Shown here one piece after another: positions 1-12,175 of a DNA stretch of 64,000 bases. The stretch is from assembly GCA_019426215.1 (NCBI GenBank), contig CM033402.1, positions 8,805,246-8,869,245 on the forward strand, given 5' to 3'. Made by a program: the position numbers and the translations under genes. Every line of letters starts with the position of its first letter. Position 1 is the stretch's first letter. This stretch comes from Buddleja alternifolia (Eukaryota > Streptophyta > Magnoliopsida > Lamiales > Scrophulariaceae). A model generated the notes under the pieces. The model ran no database searches and was not told the DNA's origin. It saw only the letters and a program-made list of their open reading frames with translations.

Positions 1-216
1 AAATCTAAAATATTAATAAAATTAAATTATTTTATAAGTTTATCATCAGAATGTATCTCTACATCTTCGTTCAAATCAAGTAAAAACATATGTTCAAAAG
101 AAATAATTTATATACTCAAATTAAAAATAAAGTGTTTTTACATTAATATGAATAAAATCACTCTTATTAGAGTTTATATATATGCTATATAGTTTTAAGA
201 GTTTAGGGTTAATCTT

Positions 217-220
<4 letters not shown>

Positions 221-254
<34 letters not shown>
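221..254. repeat. (TA)n microsatellite
   Basis: Seventeen uninterrupted TA dinucleotides. The bases before it are AT-rich and I see no gene or terminal repeat in them. Confidence 0.9.
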
Positions 255-255
<1 letters not shown>

Positions 256-269
256 TTATGACATATAAA

Positions 270-445
270 ATTAGCGGTCGGGTGGCAGGTTACAATTATT
301 AAACCCACCACCCGACCCGAAAGTGGGGGGTTGCAATTTTTTCAACCCACCACAATTATTTAATAATTTCAAACCGGCGGTTTTCGGACGGATCGGGTCG
401 GTTTGAGCGGGTCGGTCGGGTTGAGCGGGTTTATGTACACCCCTA
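270..445 (-). repeat. hAT-like transposon end (fragment)
   Basis: GC-rich sequence built of short variants of cgggtcggg and gcgggt. Read on the minus strand it begins TAGGGGTGTACATAAACCCG, which resembles the ends of plant hAT-type non-autonomous elements. It abuts the protease-coding fragment that starts right after it. No matching opposite end or TSD was found, so it may be truncated or run past the window edge. The hAT assignment is from memory of the family. Confidence 0.45.
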
Positions 446-1075
446 TCATTGAGTTCGGGCAACAAGACTTAGAAGAGGGCATCCCCTTGGTAAATCATGC
501 TTTGGTGATATCAGCAACCATCTCCAATTTCTGGGTGAAGAAAATGTTAGTCGACAGTGGGAGTTCAGCAGACATAGTATTCTACAACGCCTTCACCCAG
601 CTAGGAGTGGACAACGCTCATCTTCGAGCAGTCAACACCCCCTTTATTGGATTCACGGGGGAGACTGTGGAAGCCTTGGGGGAAGTGTCTCTCCCTATCT
701 CTCTGGGTATATATCCTGCCCGCTCCGCTAAGATGGTTAAGATTCTAGTGTTCAAAGCCCCCTCCACTTACAATGTCATATTAGGGAGGCCGAGCTTAAA
801 CTTATTTCAAGCAGTCATTTCTACTTATCATATGAAGGTCAAGTTTCCCACCCCCGTGGGAACTGGGGAAGTTGTCGGTGATGTGAAGATAGCGAGGGAA
901 TGTTACGCTAACGCTTTGAAGAAGCCAAAGAGGAAGCATGGCGACAGTGATCCCACTGACAAAGGCAAACAAATCGCCATTAACTTAATATCGCTGCGAG
1001 AAACTCGCTTGAGAGGGGGGGAGCAAGACCAAATCAGTCCATACTTGGCTAAAATCCCAACGGTCAACCATCTAT
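446..1075 (+). pseudogene. gypsy gag-pol fragment: aspartic protease domain
   Basis: The open frame continues from upstream but its first codons lie in the adjoining hAT-like repeat, so the retroelement part starts here. It shows the protease active-site motif VDSGSSADI and the later ILGRPSLN motif typical of Tat-type gypsy proteases. It ends with a basic stretch, a lysine-rich KKPKRKHGD and a stop codon. In autonomous relatives RT follows; here only non-coding sequence does. The domain call is firm. Whether the stop is the natural end of a short polyprotein or a decay product is open. Confidence 0.75.
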
Positions 1076-2456
1076 GAAGAAGAGAAGCCACCTCAAGGCG
1101 ACCGAGTGCCAGCAGTGAAGACCACTAGCGAGGTGAACCCCACGGGGAATCATTCCCCAAACTCGACAAAGCATTAGAACCCATGAGGCTTTAGCCAGTA
1201 ACAAGTCAAAAAACTATCTTATTTCCAATTTTACTACTAGACAATTTCGAGTTGGCCACAAGCCAAGTGTTGGGTAGCGGCGCCCAGTAGCATCGCCTAC
1301 CATTTACTCAAAGTTTTGAGATGCCAATGTGCACCCGCATATATTGTCGTTTTGAGGTGCCCATGTGCATTCCCCCTTTACTTTTTGCATAGATGGTTGA
1401 ATGCTTTATTTATTAAGTGCTGAGTAACACCTATTCTCATTATGATGTGATGAAAGTTATCTTCATCTGAAAACATGCTAGCACATCTAATGGATGTGTA
1501 TTACATTACTACGGGTGATTTAACAACACTCAAAGCAAACGCTCCTCAGAACCATTGCTTCCGACGGAAGCTACTTCATAAAACTCAAAGCCCTTTTTCG
1601 AGGCTAACATAGGTGGAGCAATAAATGTCCCCCGAACCCTTAAGAGTTCGGTCGACACTAGCCCACCTTATGGTCCTTCCAGCATTACCGAGAGGGTACG
1701 AGGTTTCAAAAACTACCCCCCTCCTACATGGAATCTGGACCGAGATCATACTAATATAACTAAGGAGACATCTCCCTCTCATACCAATGTAGCTAGGGTG
1801 ATAATTCGCCTCATACTACAAATAAATGACCGCTAGTGGCAAGCGGGTACCATGTACTTGGTGCATATCCAACCTCAAAAGGTATTTTACTTGGCTTATT
1901 TCGGCTGTTAGACCTATTGTCTTACTACTGCTGTTAATATGTTTTGACATTAGCCACTGGCCAAACATATGCTTGAGTGCTTGTAGCACCCTTTTTATAT
2001 TGTTATGTTTTTAAAGACCTTAAATACTTGAACGTTTCACCCACATAGTTGGGAAACAAACATACCAAAATGACCCCTTCGAGCTAGAAAAGTCTCTAAT
2101 AGAGGCATTATCATATTACTTGCGACCCCCAATAGAGGTCAATATGGGTAAACCGCAAGAATCCCCCGAGCCACCAAGGACTCCAACGAGGATAGTCCAC
2201 CTAATAATCTTTCCAGTAATACCGAGAGAGGTTGAGGATCCAAGAAATGATCTCCCCCCTCCCACTAAGGTTCTGAACCGAGATTATACAAAAATAAATA
2301 CATAGAAGGTAACTCACACCTCCACTTATTAAAAAAAATGTGGTTACTGATCACGAACTGCACCACTTATTCAAAAGAAATAAGTAACTAAACCCTCACG
2401 AACTACTCCTAGTTTCTTACAACAAAGGAAAACACTAATGAGTGAGGGGCATATAC

Positions 2457-2523
2457 ATGTGATGGCTAAATCCACCCACCAAGTCAAATTGTATGTGATG
2501 GCTAAATCCACCCACCAAGTCAA
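2457..2523. repeat. Tandem duplication, 36-bp period
   Basis: Two nearly identical copies of a unit starting atgtgatggctaaatccacc, offset by 36 bp, in the non-coding interior of the gypsy element. Confidence 0.85.
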
Positions 2524-3122
2524 GTCATGGGGGTAGGAAAAAATAAGTAAGACCAGTCTTACAAACCACTAATAAGTAAGAGGCATAAAGACTAACAAAT
2601 AACACCACCATGGGCACCCAACCAAAGCTCATGAGGCAACAGAGTTAGAAAAATATAAGGCTTACTCAAAGCCTATGAAGAGCTAATGAGTAGCTCACAA
2701 ATGGGCTAAGTCAAAAACAAGATTGTTGCTAACGTTCGACTAGCTCATAGTCCTACAAGCAACAAAGTGACCGTAAGATAAAGTACATGGATATTCGCCA
2801 CCGGTAAAAACTCATGAGGTTATAAGCTTGGGTAACATCCCAAAAGAAGGCGCCTCGAGCCATCATACCTCGCTGCCAGCGGCGAGGCACAAACCTCACG
2901 GCACCATAAGGCAATAATTCTCGTGGTCATCTGTGAGGCAGCAAGCCTCGCGGTAGCCACGGGGCCACAATTCTGAGGGTCGAAATCAAGCGACCCTCCC
3001 CCCCCGGATCTAAATAGTCTGATGCTCACTATCATCATACCACTAGCTTTCTATCAACACTAGCTCTCTATCACTCCTAGCATTCATTGAATCCCGCCAA
3101 CGGCGAGTTAAAAATGACTAAG

Positions 3123-3326
3123 TACCCCGCTGGCGCTCATGAAGCCAAGGGGTACAAAACACCCCACTAGCGCTCATAAAGCTAAAGGGTACAAAACACC
3201 CCACTAGCGCTCATGAAGCCAAGGGGTATATAACACCCCGCTAGTGCTCATGAAGCCACGGGGCACAACAATTCAATTAAGTAGTTAACCTACCCCGCTA
3301 GAGCTCATGAAGCCACAAAGAAAGAA
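3123..3326. repeat. Tandem array of ~37-bp units
   Basis: Five units of the form accccgctagcgctcatgaa followed by gccaaggggtac and an AT-rich spacer. Units 1 to 4 are spaced about 37 bp; the fifth follows a spacer some 20 bp longer. Located in the non-coding interior of the gypsy element. Confidence 0.8.
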
Positions 3327-3689
3327 GTAAAGACTCACTTGAAGCCTAAAACGCCCTAACATATGTTTCACGGGTAAATATGCCATACGAGGTTAGACTA
3401 GGGCGTCAAATATCACCCGCCTATACGAGGTAACTCGCACAACATCTAAGCGAGGAATTATCCAGAGGTAAAAAACCCCTGCAAAAAGCACCAAGGCTAC
3501 ACACCACAACGGCACACAGCCGTGAGGTTCTAGAGGAGGCCCATCGCCACAACAGTGAGGAGACCTCCTCGTCGCGTAAGGGCGATACGTCTTCTCCCTA
3601 CCAAAATCCCTCGTGAGCAAAAAGAATTTTCGACATATGGTCCAGCACAAAAGGCCATAAGAATAAATCCAACACTACAATGAGGAAAA

Positions 3690-3965
3690 AACAACCACCA
3701 CACATAGAGGCCAAGGACTTTGCCCCCTCACTTCGAGGCAAAAAATCTAGCCCACTCGCCATGAAACAGAGACCCTTGCCCCTTACCACGAGGCATGAGA
3801 CCTCGTCACCACACCTCGAGGCCAAGGCCCTTGCCCCCTTATCTCGAGGCTAAAGACACTGCATATTCACAGTGGAACCAAGGCCTTTGTCCCCTCACCC
3901 TGAGGCAAGAGACCTAGCCTCCATACCTTGAGGCCGAAGCCCTTATCCCCTCACCTTAGGGCAAA
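3690..3965. repeat. Degenerate sub-repeats in the gypsy interior
   Basis: Recurring words such as gaggccaagg, ttgccccctcac and cgaggc appear four to five times at 60-100 bp spacing. A related short array with gaccccgaggcatccgacct occurs at 4357-4440. Short open frames here are by-products of the repeats. Confidence 0.6.
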
Positions 3966-5378
3966 GGTACGCCTAATAGATTCCAAGTCCTCTTCGGAGT
4001 GCAAATTCTCGGATTGAGGTAAAAAATTATAGGTCCCCTCCAGGATGCTGAATCCCTGGATAGAGGCCTCAAAATTCTAAGTCTCCTCCGAGATGACAAG
4101 CTTTCTATGGGTAAGGCACAAGCCTCCCCTTAGGCCAAGCATGCGTCTCCCTTCTTTATGAGGCGCGTCTCACAAATAAAGGTGTGCTTGAAGCATATCT
4201 CACCACCTAAAATTCTTCTAAAGTGCCTAATCAACTAACTTAATAACCCCTCTGAGGTTAATAGTCAATTGGGGTAGAGGTTCATAACTTAAGAGCTCCC
4301 CCCTAAGACATTAAACGCATACTCAAATCGAAGTACCTCGCACACGTTGGCATGGCAAGGCATCCGACCCCCCGGTGCTCGACCCCGAGGCATCCGACCT
4401 CGTGGCGCTCGATCCCGAGGTGCCAGACCTCACGGTGGCCACGGGTGCTGCCTTAAGTCAACACCTATGTTGCCTCAAGATAACACTTAAGATATTCTCT
4501 GTGCTGTTTCTGTCACTGCCTAGTAGTGATCCGGCCAGGCAGTGGCGGATGGGATAAGTCCCGCCTCAGGCTGGGCCTCGCTACTCGATGGGCAGGACTT
4601 CGGCCTACCCATTTTGCAATGTCCCTACCACCGGTGTCTCTTGAATCTCATCCACCATCACCTTAGCCAATTTTTCCAAATCCAATTCTTGATTTTAAGA
4701 AATTTGAATTTTCAAAAAATAAATCTTTTGCAAAAATCAATCAAATCCCAATGAAAAATCAATTAAAGACAAAGATGACAAATATCTTGAATTAACATGC
4801 CCATGTTCATAAAACATAAAATGAAAGCATATTAAATCTCATAAAATCGCGGCTCAACAGAGCAAACCGGGCTATGACACCACTGCTAGGTTGACTAGTC
4901 CCGGGGATGATTTAAAGCCGTGAAATTTTAAAAAAGATTATAACTAAAGCCATCCACCAAACAAGACTACTAATTTGCTCTATTGACTACGATAAACATA
5001 AAGTGATAAATATACTCACATAAATCACTTAATAAAAAATATTTTGATTAGATGGATCAAACTATCAATCTGAACTTCGTTCTATGCGCCCCGGTGAAAA
5101 ATACCACTTCTTTGCTTTGTATCTCCTATTCGAGCACCCCAAAGGTGGTGCCTCTAAAGGTATCGACACCTCGTTTTGAATCTCCAATTAATTTGTTCTT
5201 GGTGCGAACCAACAGGTTAATTCTTTACTAAAACTAAAGGTTTTTATAGTAAAAGAATGTGGGAGTATCTTAAGTGAGTGATTAATCAAAAGGGTGACTC
5301 GTTAGACCCCTCGGGGCAACGAAGTTTACTAGACGCCCTCGCATATTTCTACTCCCGGGTATCCTATACAGTACATCT

Positions 5379-5390
5379 GGGAGTGGGGGG
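5379..5390 (+). other. Polypurine tract of the gypsy element
   Basis: The run gggagtgggggg stands just before the LTR start (TGATGTGCACC) and marks the element as + oriented. Confidence 0.7.
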
Positions 5391-5395
5391 CATTA

Positions 5396-5897
5396 TGATG
5401 TGCACCAAAAATGTCTAGGGGCCTTATGGTAATTAACATACCCCTGGCTCAGGCCGGGGCGCCACCTGTGGATCAAGTCCGCGGTCAGTATACTAGTCAA
5501 GCACAAAGGTCTGACGACCCAATAAGAGTACTTATGCTATTTTAATAGTTTAAGGGCTAAATAAAAGGTATATCTGTGAAGCTGATGGGCTACTGACAAA
5601 GTTGAGCCCACGACCCATAGCCTACTATCAGCTCCATATAAATACTTTAGAGGAGCTTGGTAAAGCCCATTATCTACTCCCTCAGTAAAGAATTCACTGA
5701 CTATTGAGAGTAACCCCACAAAAGAACTACGAACAAACTTGATCCCTATTCATCGGGTATTAGGCAGCTCACAAAAGGTGAGTGCAGTCTATACATTCAT
5801 TGACCCCCAACCTAATTTGTCGTGCGTTGGATCGGTTCTATCACCCCACGTAGTCAATCACGTATTATTCATTGACTGACGATTTTCACCATCATCA
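5396..5897 (+). repeat. 3' LTR of the gypsy element
   Basis: The LTR starts TGATGTGCACC after the polypurine tract and ends ...ACCATCATCA, giving about 500 bp with TG...CA ends. A TATA box lies at 5637. The CA end could be at 5894 or 5897. The 5' LTR is not in the window, so LTR identity and TSD cannot be judged. Confidence 0.65.
5637..5644 (+). promoter_or_regulatory. Putative LTR TATA box
   Basis: The sequence tataaata lies mid-LTR, the usual place for the U3/R promoter. It points into the reductase gene. Confidence 0.5.
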
Positions 5898-5932
5898 ATT
5901 TATTCATTTATTTGGCTTTATTTTTTCCATAG

Positions 5933-8900
5933 ATATGATGTAGCATTGGGAATCAATACTTTGGGATCAATGCATGTTCAAAATTTTGCGAGGAAATGTC
6001 CGAAAATAGAGATGATTCTCCATGTCTCAACTGGTTAGGGATCCATAATAATACTCAATTTTCAAATGATTTCAGCCCATTAAATATAAGTTACAAATAT
6101 GAAGAAAAATTATCAAAAAAGTTTTATTTAAAATATTTGGTGTAGCATTTGTGCGTGGAACGGCGGTGGGACTTATACAGGAGAAGCCGTTGCATATGGG
6201 TGAGACATTGCCCGGATCCAAAGTTCCATTTTTAGACATTAATGAGGAGGAGAAGATAATAGAGGAAAAATTAAGAGAACTTCAAACTCTAAAGGCTACA
6301 GAGAAAGAAATCACAAAAGTTATGAAGGATTTGGGCATTGAAAGGTTAAATATTTAATTTTGATCTCTATTTGTTTTATTGGTTGCTTTTTAAAGATAAT
6401 TTATTAGTTGTTAATTAAACATTATTGACACTATTATGATTTAGCCATTTGCATTTACTTGCAAGACTGTTCTAGCTCGGTCAGATCTTGTCGGGAATAA
6501 ATAAATTACTGGGAAAGTTACTAAAGAGAACTTATTATATAATTTTACATTCAGAAAATTCAAAAAACATTTTTTCAATATCGAGTATCCACTCAACAAT
6601 CTTTTCTATTGAAAAAAAAAACCAACAATAATGGTAATAACCTTTTTTTATTAAGGAAAAATTACACAGAGACCCCCTCAATAATGGGGTAATTACACAA
6701 AACTCCCCTCACTAATTGATAATTACAAACACACCCACTCAGGTGGTCTATTTGCAAGGTTTACAGAGGGTACAATTGTAAAAATTGTCACACATACAGG
6801 GTGTGCAATTGTTACTCGTATTAAAGATTTCTTACAATTGCACTCTCTGTATATGTAACAATACTTACAATTGCACCCCCTGTAAATCTTACAAATAGAC
6901 CCCTTGAAGGAGTGTGTTTGTAATTACCCATTATTGAGGGGGTGTGAGTGTAATTTTCCCTTTTATTAAATTACTCTTGATATCTTAAGTTGAGACTTTA
7001 TCAATAACTTTTTTCAATCAGAATCCTTTAGTTTTGAATTTGTCATATCGGGCAATTGTCTAATATGAATTTTAATATTTTAGTTATTTTAATTTTTTTT
7101 TTTAATTCGAGAGGGAGGGGGATACCCTACATATCTAGCCCGACAAATTCGGGTTGATAGTTATAATCTTGAGCCATAAAGACTCTATCTAGTTCCATAA
7201 AGGAGGGGAGAGTCACAGCTTGTGGCAGTCTGGATTCGAACCCAGGACCTCTCACATAAAGTGGGAGGTGGATACCACTAGACCAACAGGTCTTTGGTAT
7301 ATTTTTATTTTTTTACTTTAATATTTTAACTATCTTAAAAATACCCTTTTCAATTTCTTAAAAAAATTTAAAATCCAATTTTGAACACAAGTTATCAGTA
7401 TAGGTTTTATAAAATAATAAATTGTTAAACAAAAACTACAAATGGTTAATTCTTTATCTAGAAGGCTAAGAGAAATTAAGTACATAAATCTATTAAGCGT
7501 ATAAATTGTTTTTTTTTTTTTAATGAGGAGATGGTCAATGGGTCTTAAAAGTTTATCTCAAGGGGTTTTAAATAATTTTACCTAAATTATGTGGCTATCG
7601 AATTATATTTGTCACATAATTAGTGTAAAATTCCAAAATCGAGAGCAAATCAATTAACCACAAACAAGTAATATAATTATATGATAGCTACTATGTAATT
7701 GATATTCATTAGATGCAACCAAACCTGGTTTTGTTAGAATTTCCCTGCCGGCTAGAAGTTTTGCAAACTTATGCATAAATGAATATTTTTTTTTCCAGAT
7801 CTATACTGCATGGATGGCCAAACACATACGTGTTTACAAAAGCAATGGGCGAGATGCTCTTTGAGGAGTTCAAGGAAAAGGCTAATGTCGTTATATTACG
7901 TCCAACTATCATAACAAGTACTTATAAAGAGCCATTCTCTGGTTGGATTGAAGGCATAAGGTAATTAGATGTATATATTAAGTGACATGAATATTTATTT
8001 GATAGAATTGATAGTTCTTACCTGTTTAATAGTAAAAGCATATGTTATTACTGATAATCTATGACACAAGTATTGTGTGCAAATATTTGTTGTTGACAAT
8101 TAGTATCATATATATGAAATTGACAACTTGAAGGAACTCTTGTCGTTATTAACTTTATGAAAATTTAAAGTAAGGAAATAAAATTTACTTTGGCTGATTA
8201 CATAGTATTAGTGTAGACAAGAATTATTGTAACTTAACATCTCATTATTGTGAATTTTGCCATTATCACTTAATTGTATTGTCGCTGATATTATTTTTCA
8301 GTAGTGTAATAACATATATAATCTATACTTCTAGAGAATAAAATGAAGTACTTATATATCTTTGTGAAACACACAAGACACAACCTCATGTTAATATTTT
8401 CTTTTACAATTCAGCTCTTTCTTGTGATTTATTAAGAGCAATCTAAAATTGATCAACAATTTATTATGTCATCAACAGAACTGTGGATAGCATCTATGTT
8501 GCTTATGGTCAAGGAAAATTGAAAGTCTTCGTTGGTGATCCCGAGTCAATACTTGATATGGTAAGATATATAGTTATATATAACAATAAAGTGATTTGTG
8601 TTGTCATATTTTTTTTATCTATTGCACAATGTGGATCTTACTTTTTCAATCACTTTAAATCATATTCTATTTAGATTATTTGACCACTTGATTATTAAAT
8701 ATTCACTTCTCAAACATAAAATATACTCATGATAAATCATTAATTAACCAATATCTCACTTATAGAAGTGGTTAAAATCATGTTTTTTAACTAATTAATT
8801 CAAGAAATTAACAAATTAAAAACAGAGATAAGCCCTCGATATAGTACTATGTCTATATATCATGTTTTAATTTATATAGGCATATTAATTCTTCACCATC

Positions 8901-10377
8901 TTCTATATGTCATTCCATATGCAAATATAAATTTTTAGTTAGACTTTATATGATGAATATTGAATACGTGAAGTTTTGAAATTTTACAGATACCAGGTGA
9001 CATGGTGGTAAATTCTATGCTTGCAGTAATAGCAACACATTCAAATCAAACTTCTGACCAAAATTTATTTATTTATCATATCGGTTCATCACGCCGAAAT
9101 CCCATAAAATATGGGGAGCTTAAGCGGTTAGCGCATCAATATTTGATTGATAATCCACTTTTGGACAGTGGAGGGAAGCCTATCAAAATAGGCAAACTTA
9201 CAACATTAGATACCATGGCCAGCTTTCACAACTATATTGCGATCCACTACATACCGTTCATCAAGGTCAGTTCAACTACGTACTTCTTCATCCCTTTTTA
9301 GGATATATTAAAATTAATGAGGATTGAAAACAAACACTTTTTAGGGTTTGTGATCTCATGTTTACTTTTTGTTGAGAGTGTTTTGTTGAAACATTCATTT
9401 TTTAGGTATAGGACCTTATTTTGTAATGTAGTACAAAGAGACAATGAGAATAAAATGTAGTAGGTATATTTTGTTCAACAAAAATCTCCTTTGCGATCAC
9501 TCAGGAACTAATGGGGATATGGAGCTTCAAATATTGTATTGATAAATAAGTAAGTTTTAGCGCATCCATTAAAAAGTTTATATATGCTTCAAAAAGTACA
9601 TAGTTGCTAGCCTTTTATCAATATGTACCAGTTTGCAGAAAGATTATGAGTAGAATTAAAGAGTACTTGCAATAATAACTATGGATTGTGAAAATAATAT
9701 CTCAATCTTAACCAAACTCTTACCAAAATATAAAAGCATTGTAGTAAGCAATAGGACTACGATTAAAGCATTGTAGTAACTAGTAATCAATAAGTTAGTC
9801 CTAAGATAGGAATGGGTTATCTATTATCCTATTATAGGATAATTACAAGTTCAAACCTTAGTGTGAGCTATGTAGTTGTTAATTGAAATCTCGAACTCCA
9901 TTCAATAACTTTAAAGTCACGAATGATTTTATTATAACTCATACATTTGTGGATTTTACATGTTTCAGGTACTGAAATTGATAAACATGATATTCTGCAA
10001 CTATTTTGAAAGCAGATACGTTAATGCAAATCGAAGAATCAATCGTGCTATGCGCCTAGCAGAACTTTACAAACCATACTTGTTTTCTCAAGGGATGTAT
10101 GTTTCTTCAACTTAATTTGTCATCATCTCAAATTAGTCACATCATTTTGAAATATAACATTTGAGATCAATATTAATACATAACATGACTATTATTTCAA
10201 ATTATTTTTTGCAGCTTTGATGATGTTACTACTGAAAATTTGCGAACGACAATAAGAGAAGGTAAAATCAATATGGATGTGCTTAATTTTGATCCGAAGT
10301 GCATTCAATGGGACGAATATTTTTTGAATACTCATTTCCCAGGGATCGTGAAATATGTGTTGAAGCAATCCATATAG
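5933..10377 (+). CDS. FAR: Alcohol-forming fatty acyl-CoA reductase, 5' exons missing
   Basis: Seven exons join in one frame with GT/AG borders: 5933-6033, 6146-6344, 7799-7960, 8479-8560, 8990-9265, 9969-10096 and 10215-10377. They give 369 residues and a stop, with no internal stop or frameshift. Recognisable FAR sequence includes [26 protein letters not shown], the catalytic YxxxK (YVFTK in [14 protein letters not shown]), VVILRPTI and a C-terminal FAR_C (sterile-like) region. Plant FARs are about 490-500 residues, so roughly 120 N-terminal residues with the NAD(P)-binding TGxTGFLA motif are absent; they would lie upstream of a gypsy insertion or are lost. The family reduces very-long-chain acyl-CoA or acyl-ACP to primary alcohols with NADPH (wax, suberin, sporopollenin). 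I cannot name the paralogue. One familiar position differs: STAF replaces the usual STAY before the VCGE-like segment, here VRGT. Confidence 0.88.
6655..6960. mobile_element. MULE-type MITE in a FAR intron
   Basis: Terminal inverted repeats (left ggaaaaattacacagagacc; right end, reverse-complemented, gggaaaattacactcacacc) bound a 306-bp non-coding element. Perfect 9-bp direct repeats ttttattaa flank it at 6646-6654 and 6961-6969. A 9-bp TSD and GGGAAAATTACA-like ends fit a Mutator-derived MITE. It lies in the 1.45-kb intron between the second and third visible FAR exons. Confidence 0.85.
7090..7293 (-). mobile_element. tRNA-derived SINE in a FAR intron
   Basis: On the minus strand it begins with a tRNA-like head: A box TGGTCTAGTGGT and B box GGTTCGAATCC, with tRNA-like spacing. 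It then runs into an unrelated body and ends in an A-tract, seen here as T's at 7092-7103. No clear TSD was found. The long body and A-tail make it a SINE rather than a tRNA gene. Confidence 0.75.
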
Positions 10378-10621
10378 ACTACTTCATTATATATATATAT
10401 ATATAATCATTTTCAGGAATATTATAAGGGTGTAGAATAGTAAATGGATCGAGTAGTAGACAAATTTAGGTATTTTATCTTTACAAAAATGAACTGGTCA
10501 TTCCTGAGCCATTAGACTCTTTCTGTTGAGCAACAATTAACATTACATGAACATATTGCTTTCTTATTATATTATATGTTTTTTGTCTTATTAGGTACGA
10601 GATGTTCACATAATCCCTTGA

Positions 10622-10737
10622 TTTCCATCAACTTCTTTTAATAGACCTGTTATATTACATGTTACATGCAATTCACATATTTCCATCAACTTCTTTTAAT
10701 AGACCTGTTATATTACATCTTACATGCAATTCACATG
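10622..10737. repeat. Tandem duplication, 58-bp period
   Basis: Two almost identical 58-bp copies starting tttccatcaacttcttttaa, just downstream of the FAR gene. Confidence 0.9.
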
Positions 10738-10788
10738 GTTCACTGGCATGGTCTCCTCCCCACCCAACCAACCCACCCCAATTTAAAA

Positions 10789-11077
10789 GGGAATAGTGCA
10801 AATTTAGTCCTAAGGTTTATAAATTTATAAAATTAGTTCCATAGATTGTATTTGTTTTTAGGCATTTTTAGTCCCAACCGCTAAAAAATATAAAGAAACT
10901 ATTAGTTTGGTCACGTACAAGGCAAATCAGTAATAAACTTAACGGTGTCCAACTTTAACGGATGAGATCAAAACTACAAACAATTGTATCCTATGCGACT
11001 AATATTGCAACTTTGCAAACAATAATACTAAAATTGCAACAGAACCAATTTTAGGAGACTAATATTGCAATACTCCC
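10789..11077. mobile_element. MULE-type MITE
   Basis: Left end gggaatagtgcaaatttagtc pairs with the right end, which reads gggagtattgcaatattagtc on the other strand. Flanks aatttaaaa and aattaaaaa match at 8 of 9 positions, as a 9-bp TSD. No coding sequence. Confidence 0.75.
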
Positions 11078-11214
11078 AATTAAAAATGTACATTGGCAAA
11101 AACTAAGGTAGAAAGGTAAAAGATAGCTTTTATTTATTTTTATTTTTTTATTCCCTCCTTTTGCGATAAATATGATTAGCAATCGCATAATAATTGGATC
11201 TCTGTGAACCAAGG

Positions 11215-12175
11215 TTTTTTAAATTGGCCTGGCCTAACCGGTCGGACTGTCAACTGGACCATATAACAGGTCAGTTCGAACCTTAAGCATTAAAAACCCA
11301 ATCACAACCGTGGGGAAAATTGCAGAAATCGTCTGCCTTGGTTTCAATTTTGGTCTCATTAATTATGGATGTGCCACCTTTGGTCCGATAAGTCAAAAAA
11401 TATCTCAATGTTGATCCCATTGAGTTCTGCCGTCAGAAATTAAACGAAATAAGCCACATGAGTGACACACTCCGCTAAAAAAGTTACGTGAGGGGGACAT
11501 GATGATCTCAAACACCTATTGCAGAGTGTTTACCAACACATACTTGAAAACACACAACCCTAAACCTACCACTTTTGCTCTCAATTGAAGAACCCTAGAT
11601 CTCAATTGAAGAACCCTACAAATTCTCCACTCAAATTCACACCATTCTAACTGAAAATAGCTGAAAAATCTAAAAAAAGAAAATAAGTAAAGCTCAAGGA
11701 ACATTGGGGGATCGATCCTCCCAAAGCACAAATCAACAACCACCTTCTACTTTACATGAGCCATAGAAGCGCCTATCTGGGTCTTCCTCCTTACATGAAG
11801 TCTTCAAATAGCTTTTTTGACACAAAAATACAAGACTCCTCCATTAGGGCCGACTTATGTTCTTTGAAAAAGCCAATTTTTGCACTCAATTCAGTTCAAG
11901 ATGTGTATTTTCTCTCCAGTTAGTGTTTTTAATAGAAGCATGCCACTCACGTGCATATTTCCATTTGATTTCTGATGGTGGTACTCAATGGAACCAGCAT
12001 TGAGATTTTCTTTGAGTCACGGGACCAAATGTGGCACATCCATAATCAACGGGACCAAATCAAAATAGGGGTAACTTACAGAACGAAAACTGCAATTTTT
12101 CCCACAACCGTGCATACCGCAGTCAGACAGCTGAACCATACAAACCAGTGCAGGTTCACCAAAATTGGCTGATTT
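11215..12175. repeat. Degenerate repeat split by a MITE
   Basis: The flanks 11215-11303 and 12104-12175 carry short words such as aaccggtcgg, ctgtcaactgg and tgcaggttcacc. They look like one older dispersed element that the MITE at 11313-12103 split. Similar vocabulary occurs at 14390-14490 and 63376-63630. Class not determined. Confidence 0.4.
11313..12103. mobile_element. Long-TIR MULE-type non-autonomous element
   Basis: 791 bp. The outer ~130 bp on each side are inverted repeats of each other: left gggaaaattgcagaaatcgt, right end reverse-complemented gggaaaaattgcagttttcg. Perfect 9-bp TSD acaaccgtg lies at 11304-11312 and 12104-12112. Long TIRs with a 9-bp TSD are diagnostic of Mutator-like elements. 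The middle (11450-11960) has no convincing gene. Confidence 0.9.

Larger units (their letters stand above)
446..5897 (+). mobile_element. 3' part of a Ty3/gypsy (Tat-like) retrotransposon, protease-only
   Basis: Read 5' to 3': a retroviral-type protease fragment, about 4.3 kb without any RT, RNase H or integrase reading frame but with several sub-repeat arrays, a polypurine tract at 5379-5390, and an LTR from 5396. The 5' LTR and most of gag are outside the window or replaced by the hAT-like fragment. Either this is a deletion derivative or a non-autonomous family carrying only gag and protease. The 3' end lies about 35 bp upstream of a splice acceptor of the fatty acyl-CoA reductase gene, in the same orientation. 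Confidence 0.7.

Noticed and set aside
2120..4754. Several 60-85-residue frames on both strands
   Set aside because: They lie in the repeat-rich non-coding interior of the gypsy element and show no domain.
7199..7293. tRNA-like sequence with A and B boxes on the minus strand
   Set aside because: It is fused to an unrelated body and an A-tail, so it is the head of a SINE and not a tRNA gene.
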